Shown: positions 1-5,973, numbered from the stretch's first letter. The stretch: DNA of 6,051 nt from Clostridiaceae bacterium (GCA_012841255.1 DUUZ01000116.1:1-6051); one strand, 5' to 3'. Notes: generated by a model from the letters alone, not told the origin. Translations and numbers: made by a program.

Positions 1-744
1 CTTTTTTGTGACATCCCGGAAGACGCCCAGCGGGAAGACCGGGATCATATTCTCATTCAGCCAGGTCAGAGACTCGACCGGGGTCAGGCCCCAGTTAGTG
101 GGGCAGGTTGAAAGGACCTCCACCATGGTGAATCCCAGGCCCTGGGTCTGGATGTCAAAAGCCTTCTTGATGGCCCGCTTGGCCTTGGCCAGGTGGGCGG
201 GCGTTGTGACCGTGACCCGCTCGATGTAGGCGGAGCCGGGAATGGTGGCAAGAAGCTCGGACATCTGCAGGGGGGATCCGTAGTGCTGGAAACTCCTGCC
301 GTCCGGTGCCGTCGTAGTCTTCTGGCCGACCAGGGTGGTGGGGGCCATCTGGCCTCCCGTCATCCCGTAGACGGCGTTGTTGACGAAAATGGTCGTGATT
401 TTCTCGCCCCGCATAGCGGCGTGGACGATCTCGGCCGTCCCGATGGCGGCCAGGTCGCCGTCCCCCTGATAGGTGAAGACCACATGTTCAGGCAGGACCC
501 GCTTAATGCCCGTGGCCACAGCCGGGGCCCGGCCGTGGGCGGCCTCGTGCATGTCGCAGTTGAAATAATCGTAGGCGAAGACGGCACATCCGACGGGTGC
601 GACCCCGACCGTCCGTCCCAGGACGTCGAGTTCAACCAGGCTTTCAGCGACCAGCTTGTGGATGACCCCGTGGGTACAGCCGGGGCAGTAGTGCATTTCA
701 ATATCGGTTAATCCCTTGGATTTTTCATAAACAATGGTTGACAT
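1..744 (-). CDS. 2-oxoacid:ferredoxin oxidoreductase beta subunit (TPP-binding), 3' end cut off
   Basis: This is the thiamine-pyrophosphate subunit of a 2-oxoacid:ferredoxin oxidoreductase (VOR/KOR type), the cytoplasmic enzyme that decarboxylates 2-oxoacids to acyl-CoA. I translated it from ATG at 744-742; 248 codons are open to the window edge with no stop. The N-terminal CPGCTHG motif (residues 20-26) matches the conserved start of these beta subunits. GDGD (94-97) followed by the pair N122-N123 and then YGMTGGQ is the classical TPP/Mg2+ binding signature. These beta subunits usually have about 250-280 residues, so little is probably missing. GGGGAGG at 758-752 lies 7 nt before the start and overlaps the end of the alpha gene, whose stop is only 4 nt upstream. 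The family and TPP role are secure. The preferred substrate cannot be read from this subunit; branched-chain is inferred from the neighbours. It would be named korB or vorA/vorB depending on the naming scheme, so no symbol is given. Confidence 0.95.
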   Translation of the reverse strand, partial: MSTIVYEKSKGLTDIEMHYCPGCTHGVIHKLVAESLVELDVLGRTVGVAPVGCAVFAYDYFNCDMHEAAHGRAPAVATGIKRVLPEHVVFTYQGDGDLAAIGTAEIVHAAMRGEKITTIFVNNAVYGMTGGQMAPTTLVGQKTTTAPDGRSFQHYGSPLQMSELLATIPGSAYIERVTVTTPAHLAKAKRAIKKAFDIQTQGLGFTMVEVLSTCPTNWGLTPVESLTWLNENMIPVFPLGVFRDVTKK

Positions 745-748
745 GGCC

Positions 749-1810
749 TTACCTCCCCAATGCTTTCTTTGCGGCATCGGCCACTTCCCGGGGTGTCGGA
801 ACGACCCCGCCGGCCTGGCCGATGAAGTGGACAGGTTTGATGCCGTTGACGGCAATCCGGACGTCGTCGACCATCTGGCCGGTGCTCAATTCCACCGTGA
901 CAACGGCTTTGACGCTTTCTTTGCCTGCGGCTTCATGAAGGGCGTCATAAGGGTAGGGCCAGACGGAGATGGGCCGGAAGACCCCGGCCTTGATCCCTTC
1001 CTCGCCCAGCAGACGGGCGGCCGCCCGGGCCAGTCTGGCCGGTGTCCCGTAGGCGACAAAGAGGACTTCCGCCTCATCGGCGTCCGTGATCTCGAAGCGC
1101 TGTTCATTTTCGGTGATCCGCCGGTATTTCTCCTCCAGCTTCAGGTTGTGCCGGTTGCACTCATCGGGATCGATGAAAAGCGAGTTGATGATGTTGGGCG
1201 GGCGTTCATTGTTGGTCCCCGTTGTGGCCCAGCTTTTCTCGGGCAGATCGGCGGCCGGGGTATGGGTCCATTCGACCGGCTCCATCATCTGGCCGATCAT
1301 GCCGTCCAGAAGCATCATGACGGGAATCCTGTATTTGTCTGCCAGGTCAAAGGCATCCTGCATCAGGTCCACGACCTCCTGGATGGTGGCAGGAGCCAGG
1401 ACGATCAGCCGGTAGTCCCCGTTACCGCCGCCCCGTGTAGCCTGAAAATAGTCGCCCTGGGCAGCCTGAATGGTCCCCAGACCCGGTCCGCCCCGCATGA
1501 CATTGACGATAACAGCCGGAAGCTCGGCCCCGCAAAGATAGGAGATCCCCTCCTGCTTGAGGCTGATGCCCGGGGAAGAGGACGAGGTCATGACCCGGGC
1601 TCCGGCACCGGAGGCCCCGTAGACCATGTTGATGGCCGCAATCTCGGATTCGGATTGCAAAAAGACGCCGCCTGCGGCCGGCATATGTTTGGCCATGTAT
1701 TCCGGGATTTCACTTTGAGGCGTGATCGGATAACCGAAGTAACAGCGGCAGCCGGCCCGGATCGCCGCCTCCGCAATAGCCTCATTGCCCTTCCAAAGTT
1801 CTTTTGCCAT
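749..1810 (-). CDS. vorB: 2-ketoisovalerate (branched-chain 2-oxoacid) ferredoxin oxidoreductase alpha subunit
   Basis: This is the alpha subunit of a multi-subunit 2-oxoacid:ferredoxin oxidoreductase, which pairs with the TPP-binding beta subunit to form the active site. The 353 residues match the usual 350-380 of separate alpha subunits and have no fused gamma domain. The N-terminal pyrimidine-binding domain holds GYPITP (26-31) and the QSESE stretch with E56, in the position of the glutamate that activates TPP in this family. A glycine-rich segment MRGGPGLGTIQ (105-115) follows, then the second, transketolase C-terminal-like domain. The overall sequence resembles the class annotated as 3-methyl-2-oxobutanoate dehydrogenase subunit VorB, but KorA (2-oxoglutarate) is a close relative and substrate calls from sequence are unreliable. 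The start is ATG at 1810. Its site AGGAGG (1823-1818) shares bases with the ferredoxin stop TAG, a sign of tight translational linkage. Confidence 0.93.
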   Translation of the reverse strand: MAKELWKGNEAIAEAAIRAGCRCYFGYPITPQSEIPEYMAKHMPAAGGVFLQSESEIAAINMVYGASGAGARVMTSSSSPGISLKQEGISYLCGAELPAVIVNVMRGGPGLGTIQAAQGDYFQATRGGGNGDYRLIVLAPATIQEVVDLMQDAFDLADKYRIPVMMLLDGMIGQMMEPVEWTHTPAADLPEKSWATTGTNNERPPNIINSLFIDPDECNRHNLKLEEKYRRITENEQRFEITDADEAEVLFVAYGTPARLARAAARLLGEEGIKAGVFRPISVWPYPYDALHEAAGKESVKAVVTVELSTGQMVDDVRIAVNGIKPVHFIGQAGGVVPTPREVADAAKKALGR

Positions 1811-1821
1811 GTCGCAGCCTC

Positions 1822-2037
1822 CTATAAACGCTCAACCGAAATAATCGAGTCGGGGCACATGCGGGCACAGTTGCCGCAGGCGATACACTTGTCCATCTCG
1901 ACGATGGTCGCCGGGTGATAGCCCTTGCGATTGGTTATTTCCTGGTTGAGGAAAATGATTTTTACCGGGCAGACATGGGCGCAAAGCCCGCACCCTTTAC
2001 ATCTGTCCTGCCGGAACGTTACTCTTCCAGAAGCCAT
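1822..2037 (-). CDS. 2x[4Fe-4S] ferredoxin-type delta subunit of the 2-oxoacid oxidoreductase
   Basis: This 71-residue protein has two complete bacterial-ferredoxin motifs, CKGCGLCAHVCP (Cys13, 16, 19, 23) and CIACGNCARMCP (Cys51, 54, 57, 61), so it should carry two [4Fe-4S] clusters. It lies immediately before the alpha and beta genes, which is the usual place of the delta subunit (KorD/VorD). That subunit moves electrons from the TPP centre to external ferredoxin. About 27 residues separate the two motifs, longer than in minimal clostridial ferredoxins and typical of oxidoreductase delta subunits. The start ATG at 2037 lies 19 nt inside the 3' end of the upstream P-loop gene. It is supported by a perfect AAAGGAGG at 2054-2047 with a 9-nt spacer. 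A free ferredoxin is the alternative, but the operon position favours a subunit. Confidence 0.93.
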   Translation of the reverse strand: MASGRVTFRQDRCKGCGLCAHVCPVKIIFLNQEITNRKGYHPATIVEMDKCIACGNCARMCPDSIISVERL

Positions 2038-2735
2038 TCAAACTGTCCTCCTTTGGCATCGCCAAGTTCCCATGGTTTGATCATATAGATATTGATCGGG
2101 AAAAAGGAGCCTTTCACAAGATCCTTCGCTTCGCTTTCAAACTTTCTTTCACCCACGGTATAAACCAGGGGAAGGCCTAGGCGGCCCGCAATGGCAGCCG
2201 CGTGTTCGTCGCCCTTCAGGATGTCTGACAGGACGGTTTCCCTGCCCAGATGGGTGGTATTGACAAGGCCGGTAATTTTCTGCCGGCTGAGTTTCTCTGT
2301 TTCCCGGATATCCGCAATTACTTTTTCGGGATCCCGGTTTTCGGGCCGGTTGAGATTGACAGCGTACCAGAAGTCGTGGGGTACGGCATCCAGCTGGGGC
2401 TTGTAGGCCCCCAGGACCCGGGCACCGCCGGGGTCCCCTCCAAGATCGATGATCGACTGCAGGCCCGTGTCGGCGAAGACCGACATGACTTCCGCCGGGA
2501 TGGCCGGGGTATCCCCCTTGCCGCCGTGAGAGGTCACGTGGATGATGATCCCTTCTTTTTCCAGTTCCGCCTTCCGTTCAATGGAGCGGAAGTAGGGGTT
2601 GATGATGTCCAGGTCCACCAGGGCGGTCCGCCGCTTGTCCCGGGCCATGGCGATGGCCAGGTTGACTGCAAATTCCGTTTTTCCCGTGCCGTAATGTCCG
2701 GCGATGATGGTGACCGCTTTGTCGGGCAGTTTCAT
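2019..2735 (-). CDS. Cysteine-free P-loop NTPase of unknown role (CobQ/MinD-like fold suspected)
   Basis: This is a 238-residue ATP- or GTP-binding protein whose function I do not recognise. It opens with a Walker A loop, GHYGTGKTE (13-21), with K19 and T20. DLD (41-43) follows the second strand, and DLGGDPGG (97-104) looks like a Walker B/switch segment. GLVNTTH (156-162) sits where SIMIBI-class proteins place a base-recognising Asn. The order suggests a MinD/CobQ/Mrp-like fold, but the extra signature Lys of deviant Walker A proteins (KGGxGK) is absent: the position is H14. There is no cysteine in the protein, so an Mrp/NBP35-style cluster scaffold with its own Cys ligands is unlikely. It begins 2 nt after buk and overlaps the ferredoxin gene by 19 nt, so it is co-produced with the oxidoreductase. 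A chaperone, assembly or regulatory role for that enzyme is only inference. A possible site AGAGGG lies 9 nt before the start. No signal peptide or membrane segment is visible. Confidence 0.88.
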   Translation of the reverse strand: MKLPDKAVTIIAGHYGTGKTEFAVNLAIAMARDKRRTALVDLDIINPYFRSIERKAELEKEGIIIHVTSHGGKGDTPAIPAEVMSVFADTGLQSIIDLGGDPGGARVLGAYKPQLDAVPHDFWYAVNLNRPENRDPEKVIADIRETEKLSRQKITGLVNTTHLGRETVLSDILKGDEHAAAIAGRLGLPLVYTVGERKFESEAKDLVKGSFFPINIYMIKPWELGDAKGGQFEWLLEE

Positions 2736-2737
2736 GA

Positions 2738-3814
2738 TCAGGGGCCCTCTTTTCTATAAGTTTTTATGGGGAGTTCACCTTTCAGGGCCCGTCCGGCCGT
2801 ATCGGCCAGGGCCGCCAGCTCGTCCTCCCCGGGATAGACCTTGATGGGGGCAATGAAGGAAACCCGCTCCTTTATCCAGTCGACGATATAGGGATCATAA
2901 GCCAGGCCGCCGGTCAGGATCAGGGCGTCGACCCGGCCCTTCAGGACGGCGGCAGCCCCGCCGATGGCCTTTGCTACCTGGTAGGACATGGCCTCCAGGA
3001 CCAGCCGGGCCTTTTCGTCCCCGGCTTCAATGCGGCGGTCGATGGCCGCGGCATCCGAAGTTCCCAGCCAGGCGGTCAATCCGCCCCGGCCGATAAAGAG
3101 ATTTTTAAGTTCATCCAGACTGTGCCGGCCGGAAAAACATAGTTCCATGAGATCCAGGAAGGGGAGGCTGCCGGTCCGCTCAGGCGAGAAGGGGCCTTCC
3201 CCGGACAGGGCGTTGTTGACATCGATAACCCGGCCGCCGCTGTGGGCTCCGACCGAGATCCCCCCGCCCAGGTGTGCCACGATCAGGTTCAGGTCTTCAT
3301 AGGCTCCGCCCGTCTCCGTGGCATAGCGCCGGGCCACAGCCTTCTGATTCAGGGCGTGGAAGATGGATTTCCGTGAAAAGGCCGGCCAGCCTGTCAGCCG
3401 GGCCAGGGGTTCCAGTTCGTCGACAATGACCGGGTCGGCAATGTAGGCTTTGCGGCCGATTGATTTGGCCAGGGACAGGGCGATGACCCCGCCCAGGTTG
3501 CTGGCATGCCAGCCGTAGCGGCAGCTTTCCAGGTCATCTTTCATGTCTTGGTTGACTTCATAGACCCCGCCTTCCAGGGGGTGCAAGAGACCGCCCCGGC
3601 CGATGACGGCATCCAATGAGGCAAGATCCTGGCCGGATTCTTCCAAAGCCTCCCGGATCAGCTGCTCCCGGACCGGCAGCTGGCTTTTCAGGCCGGGAAG
3701 GGAGAGCAATTCTTCCCCGTGCCGGAGGGTGCGGAGAAAGACCGCTTCCCCATCATGGAAGATCCCGAATTTGGTCGATGTCGACCCCGGGTTGATAACA
3801 AGCAGACGCGTCAT
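2738..3814 (-). CDS. buk: Butyrate (branched-chain carboxylate) kinase
   Basis: This kinase of the acetate kinase/ASKHA family carries out acyl phosphate + ADP to carboxylate + ATP, the ATP-forming last step of the pathway. The 358 residues match the usual 350-360 of butyrate kinases. The N-terminal phosphate loop INPGSTSTKFG (7-17) is diagnostic. IGRGG (71-75) precedes the substrate region. HLGGGISVGAH (181-191) is the second family signature, EGPFSPERTG (206-215) is typical of Buk, and LTGG (300-303) and YPGEDEL (327-333) lie in the C-terminal nucleotide-binding half. ATG at 3814 overlaps the ptb stop as ATGA. A strong site GGGAGG (3827-3822) lies 7 nt upstream, which fixes the start and implies translational coupling with ptb. 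Buk enzymes often accept isobutyrate and isovalerate. Next to a VOR-type oxidoreductase, a branched-chain substrate is at least as likely as butyrate. Confidence 0.95.
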   Translation of the reverse strand: MTRLLVINPGSTSTKFGIFHDGEAVFLRTLRHGEELLSLPGLKSQLPVREQLIREALEESGQDLASLDAVIGRGGLLHPLEGGVYEVNQDMKDDLESCRYGWHASNLGGVIALSLAKSIGRKAYIADPVIVDELEPLARLTGWPAFSRKSIFHALNQKAVARRYATETGGAYEDLNLIVAHLGGGISVGAHSGGRVIDVNNALSGEGPFSPERTGSLPFLDLMELCFSGRHSLDELKNLFIGRGGLTAWLGTSDAAAIDRRIEAGDEKARLVLEAMSYQVAKAIGGAAAVLKGRVDALILTGGLAYDPYIVDWIKERVSFIAPIKVYPGEDELAALADTAGRALKGELPIKTYRKEGP

Positions 3815-4728
3815 AGCGATTCCTCCCGGCTGGCCGCCAGGTAAAGGGCCAGGAGTATGGAGTTGAGTTTCGATTCCTGGTTGTCATTTCTGGAGGTCAG
3901 AATGACAGGTGCCCGGGCACCCAGGACGATTCCTGCACCCGGGGATCCGCATAGAAAGGCCAGTGCCTTGTAGAGGACATTGCCAGCCTCGATATTGGGC
4001 ATGAGCAGGATATCCGGCCGGCCGGCCACAGGATCCGTGATCCCCTTGTGGCGGGCGGCCTCCGCAAAGAGGGCGTTATCCAGAGCCAGGGGACCTCCCA
4101 CCGTGCAGTCCCTGATCAGGCCTTCCCGGTTCAGCCGGACCAGTTCGGCGGCATCCAGGGTCGCCTGCATGGCCGGATTTACGGTTTCGACAGCGCAGAC
4201 ACAGGCGGCATGGGGATTTTCGACTCCCAGGAGGCGGGCGGCTTCCACTGCATTTTGAAGGATATGTTTTTTTGCCTCAAGATCGGGAGCGATGGTCATG
4301 GCCGCATCGGTCAGAATGACGAAACGGTTGATGGCGCCGACAAAAAAAAGACCGATATGCGAAAGCAGGGTCCGGTCTCTGATGCCAGTTTCCTTATTCA
4401 GGATGGCCTTGAGTATCAGGGCGGTGCCGACCAGGCCCTTCATCAGGGCGCCGGCCTTGCCCTCGCGAATTATTCGGACGGCCAGGCGGCAGGCTTCCCA
4501 GTCATCCCGTTCATCGATAATGTCAAAGGCTGCAGTGTCGATGTCCAGTCTTTGGCAGATCTCCATAATGAGATCCTGATTGCCGACAAGAATGGGGTGT
4601 GCGATCCCCATCCGGGCCGCCTGGCTGATGGAGAGCAGGACATCCTCGTCGTGGGCTGCTGCAACCACGATGCGCTGACGCCCGAGCGCCTTCACCCGCT
4701 CACTCATGGAAGTGAATGACTGAATCAC
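3811..4728 (-). CDS. ptb: Phosphate butyryltransferase (phosphate acyltransferase)
   Basis: This enzyme converts acyl-CoA + phosphate to acyl phosphate + CoA and feeds butyrate kinase. The 305 residues match the single-domain Ptb length of about 300, and the PTA_PTB domain fills the protein. Conserved stretches include LMKGLVGTALILKAIL (95-110), ILTDAAMTIAPDLEAK (138-153), DCTVGGPLALDNAL (207-220), PDILLMPNIEAGN (238-250) and the C-terminal GIVLGARAPVILTSR (266-280), which contributes to the CoA/phosphate site in the family. I chose GTG at 4728 because GAGGGG at 4739-4734 lies 5 nt upstream. The next in-frame ATG at 4707 has no ribosome site and would remove seven residues. The stop overlaps the buk start by 4 bases. 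The gene also contains a T7 and an A8 run on the plus strand, but the frame is intact throughout. Length and the buk neighbour favour Ptb over a Pta-type acetyltransferase. Confidence 0.95.
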   Translation of the reverse strand: MIQSFTSMSERVKALGRQRIVVAAAHDEDVLLSISQAARMGIAHPILVGNQDLIMEICQRLDIDTAAFDIIDERDDWEACRLAVRIIREGKAGALMKGLVGTALILKAILNKETGIRDRTLLSHIGLFFVGAINRFVILTDAAMTIAPDLEAKKHILQNAVEAARLLGVENPHAACVCAVETVNPAMQATLDAAELVRLNREGLIRDCTVGGPLALDNALFAEAARHKGITDPVAGRPDILLMPNIEAGNVLYKALAFLCGSPGAGIVLGARAPVILTSRNDNQESKLNSILLALYLAASREESL

Positions 4729-4733
4729 AAGAA

Positions 4734-4739
4734 CCCCTC
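4734..4739 (-). promoter_or_regulatory. Shine-Dalgarno of ptb (decides GTG start)
   Basis: The minus-strand sequence GAGGGG lies 5 nt before GTG at 4728-4726. Nothing comparable precedes the alternative ATG at 4707, so this site sets the ptb start. Confidence 0.8.
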
Positions 4740-4755
4740 AAATCTGCCCTGTTTA

Positions 4756-4766
4756 TTGCCGGGCAA
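4756..4766. repeat. Perfect 5-1-5 inverted repeat in the ptb leader
   Basis: TTGCC-G-GGCAA is an exact inverted repeat between the proposed ptb promoter and its ribosome site. It could be part of an operator or a small leader hairpin. At 5 bp per arm it may also be chance in GC-rich DNA. Confidence 0.35.
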
Positions 4767-4771
4767 GGCTT

Positions 4772-4780
4772 GAATAATAT
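4772..4780. promoter_or_regulatory. Motif GAATAATAT upstream of ptb, shared with gntR
   Basis: The plus-strand 9-mer GAATAATAT recurs in the same orientation at 5670-5678, upstream of gntR. Read on the minus strand it is ATATTATTC, which contains the -10-like hexamer TATTAT. It could be a shared operator half or an alternative -10. AT-rich 9-mers recur easily, so this is tentative. Confidence 0.3.
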
Positions 4781-4796
4781 CTGCTGCCACGCGTCC

Positions 4797-4826
4797 AGTT
4801 TACTCCATGGCAAGTCTTCGGGTCAA
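4797..4826 (-). promoter_or_regulatory. Candidate sigma-70-type promoter for the ptb operon
   Basis: On the minus strand TTGACC (4826-4821, 5 of 6 matches to the -35 consensus) is followed after 18 nt by TAAACT (4802-4797, 4 of 6 to the -10). It lies in the 139-nt gap between the gntR stop and the ptb start, and would give a leader of about 60 nt. Another -10-like hexamer, TATTAT, lies at 4779-4774 but lacks a good -35. The operon may also receive read-through from gntR, as no convincing terminator separates them. Confidence 0.5.
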
Positions 4827-4867
4827 ACGAAAATCTGCATCTCGAGGCCCGGGACAGGCCGCCTGAT

Positions 4868-5596
4868 TCATATCTTTTTACGCAGGATCATATGCTTGAA
4901 AAAACCGTCGGCATAGAATTCCCGGCTGTACATGATCAGCTTGTTATCAATGTCATAGGCCAGATTTTCAAACTGTAGCAAAGGGGCACCGGGTTCGATC
5001 TGGAGTCTTTCACTCAGGAAGCGGTCGGCCGTGACCGGGGTCAGCTCTGTCAGATTCATGGCGATGTCCGCCTCGCAGAAGCGTTCCAAAAAAACAAAAA
5101 TCGGGAGTGCCAGATCCTCATCCGTATAATCGAAATTCCGGATCACGGGAAAGGCGACGTAGTCAAAGGCGAAGATAGCCGGCCGGTCATCTGCCGTGAC
5201 GACCTTGGTCATGGTCAGGATGGGGGTATTGACGGTGACTCCCAGTTTTTCCGCCACATAGGGATCATTTTTCAACACATCCGATGCCAGAAGGAGCATG
5301 TCCGGCCGGTAACCAGCCTGCCGGATCATGGGTTGGAACTCATCAGCCAGGTCGATTCTGGTTTTGACATCGACCACGTGCCGGTTGATGACTGTACCGA
5401 TTCCTCGTCGGCGGGTGATGAAACCGTCCTGTTCCAGGATGGCCAGACCATCGCGAAGCTGGGTCCGGCTGATGCCCAGTTCGGAGGCCAGGACCGTTTC
5501 AGGAGGGAGCTTGCGGGCGTCTTTATAGCGGCCGCTCCGGATGTCATTTAACAGGGCATCCCAGATACTGCGGCTGGAATATCGTTCCTTTTTCAA
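4868..5596 (-). CDS. GntR-family regulator, HutC-type with UTRA ligand domain
   Basis: This is a cytoplasmic transcription factor of 242 residues from the chosen start, typical for the HutC subfamily (about 230-250). Residues 5-71 form the winged helix-turn-helix, with LPPETVLASELGISRTQLRDGLA (30-52, the GntR signature region) and a wing ending RRRGIGTVI (62-70). The remainder, about 80-240, has the pattern of a UTRA effector-binding domain, including the late segment around LLQFENLAYD and the C-terminal MYSREFYADGF. I chose TTG at 5596 because AAGGGAGG at 5609-5602 lies 5 nt upstream. A longer reading from TTG at 5629 would add 11 residues but has no ribosome site. It lies directly upstream of ptb in the same direction, so it probably controls the cluster and perhaps itself. 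The effector may be a pathway metabolite, but neither ligand nor sign of control can be read from sequence. Confidence 0.9.
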   Translation of the reverse strand: MKKERYSSRSIWDALLNDIRSGRYKDARKLPPETVLASELGISRTQLRDGLAILEQDGFITRRRGIGTVINRHVVDVKTRIDLADEFQPMIRQAGYRPDMLLLASDVLKNDPYVAEKLGVTVNTPILTMTKVVTADDRPAIFAFDYVAFPVIRNFDYTDEDLALPIFVFLERFCEADIAMNLTELTPVTADRFLSERLQIEPGAPLLQFENLAYDIDNKLIMYSREFYADGFFKHMILRKKI

Positions 5597-5601
5597 ATGA
5601 G

Positions 5602-5609
5602 CCTCCCTT
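5602..5609 (-). promoter_or_regulatory. Shine-Dalgarno of gntR (decides TTG start)
   Basis: Minus-strand AAGGGAGG ends 5 nt before TTG at 5596-5594. It lies inside the extra codons of the longer reading from 5629, so the longer start is disfavoured. Confidence 0.8.
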
Positions 5610-5669
5610 CCTGCCCGGCGGTCCGCCAATAAAGATCTCGTTCAAGAATTTAATGGCAGGGGGAACCGG

Positions 5670-5679
5670 GAATAATATT
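5670..5679. promoter_or_regulatory. Motif GAATAATATT upstream of gntR (4-1-4 palindrome)
   Basis: This contains the 9-mer GAATAATAT also found before ptb. Here AATA-A-TATT (5671-5679) is a perfect short palindrome. It lies just downstream of the proposed gntR -10, near the expected transcript start, where a repressor would block transcription. Operator function is inference only. Confidence 0.3.
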
Positions 5680-5688
5680 TCTTCTTAT

Positions 5689-5717
5689 ATTTTATATCTT
5701 GCAGGTCCGCGGTTCAA
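5689..5717 (-). promoter_or_regulatory. Candidate promoter of gntR
   Basis: On the minus strand TTGAAC (5717-5712, 4 of 6 to the -35 consensus) and TAAAAT (5694-5689, 5 of 6 to the -10) are exactly 17 nt apart. Transcription would start near 5682, giving a leader of roughly 85 nt before the TTG start at 5596. The surrounding AT-richness raises the chance of a fortuitous match. Confidence 0.5.
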
Positions 5718-5723
5718 GCGGGT

Positions 5724-5741
5724 TTTTCAAAAACTTGAAAA
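5724..5741. repeat. Perfect 7-bp inverted repeat next to the gntR promoter
   Basis: TTTTCAA-AAAC-TTGAAAA is an exact 7-4-7 inverted repeat immediately upstream of the proposed gntR -35 and about 30 nt before the small rightward ORF. It could be an operator for autoregulation or for a divergent promoter, or an AT-rich upstream element. There is no U-tract for a terminator in either direction. Confidence 0.4.
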
Positions 5742-5773
5742 GAAAATATTCTATTTCAGAGGAAATGAACAAG

Positions 5774-5956
5774 ATGAGTTGCTGTCTCGATAAGTTTAAG
5801 CTTAATAGTAGTGCTAATCTAAGCCAGTTAAACAAGATTTTCCCCGAAAGCAGGATAATCGGTCAAGCGATTCTGGGTCGGGAAACATGTGCTGTGGCCA
5901 AGGACCTCGCAAAGACACCGAACTCAGGCGAAATCAAGATCAAGCAGGCAGATTAA
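5774..5956 (+). CDS. Small ORF, 60 residues, unknown
   Basis: This is a rightward ORF opposite in direction to every other gene here. Its 60 residues begin MSCCLDKFKLN and end EIKIKQAD. AGAGGA (5758-5763) lies 10 nt before the chosen ATG; another in-frame ATG at 5765 is too close to that site. The stop TAA is 18 nt before a hairpin with a T-tract, so the layout is that of a complete small transcription unit. No signal peptide, membrane helix or known domain is visible; there are three cysteines (a CC pair near the N-terminus and one in RETC). Extending the frame upstream, the stretch SEEMNKMS-CCLDKFKLN faintly recalls the C-terminal tail of methyl-accepting chemotaxis proteins, so a decayed gene fragment is an alternative. 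Codon use is less GC-rich at third positions than the leftward genes. If it is not a gene, 5718-6001 is simply an AT-richer intergenic region or a noncoding RNA. Confidence 0.35.
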   Translation: MSCCLDKFKLNSSANLSQLNKIFPESRIIGQAILGRETCAVAKDLAKTPNSGEIKIKQAD

Positions 5957-5973
5957 GACCGGATCCAAAATGC

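Noticed and set aside
734..1918. Long rightward open frame of 394 codons (and a 172-codon one at 193-711)
   Set aside because: Both lie antisense to the clearly recognisable alpha, beta and ferredoxin genes, lack ribosome sites and give no protein-like conserved motifs. They arise from the high GC of the opposite strand.
4267..4349. Homopolymer runs in ptb: A7 in the mRNA (GCA AAA AAA C) and U8 (CTT TTT TTT G), possible programmed frameshift sites
   Set aside because: The ptb reading frame is complete and of normal length, and no downstream stimulatory structure or overlapping alternative frame product is evident. At most they could cause low-level slippage or sequencing error.
4846..4860. 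GGCC-CGGGACA-GGCC hairpin after gntR, possible terminator
   Set aside because: The four-base arms are themselves palindromic, and there is no U-tract on the leftward transcript, so it is not a credible intrinsic terminator.
5597..5629. N-terminal extension of the GntR protein from TTG 5629
   Set aside because: It has no Shine-Dalgarno, and the 11 extra codons contain the strong AAGGGAGG that serves TTG 5596.
5706..5727. Hairpin-like CCGC-GGTTCAA-GCGG followed by G and five Ts, a possible second rightward terminator or tRNA T-arm remnant
   Set aside because: The stem is only four to five pairs and overlaps the likely gntR -35. When aligned as a tRNA T-arm the stem does not pair, and no other tRNA parts are present.
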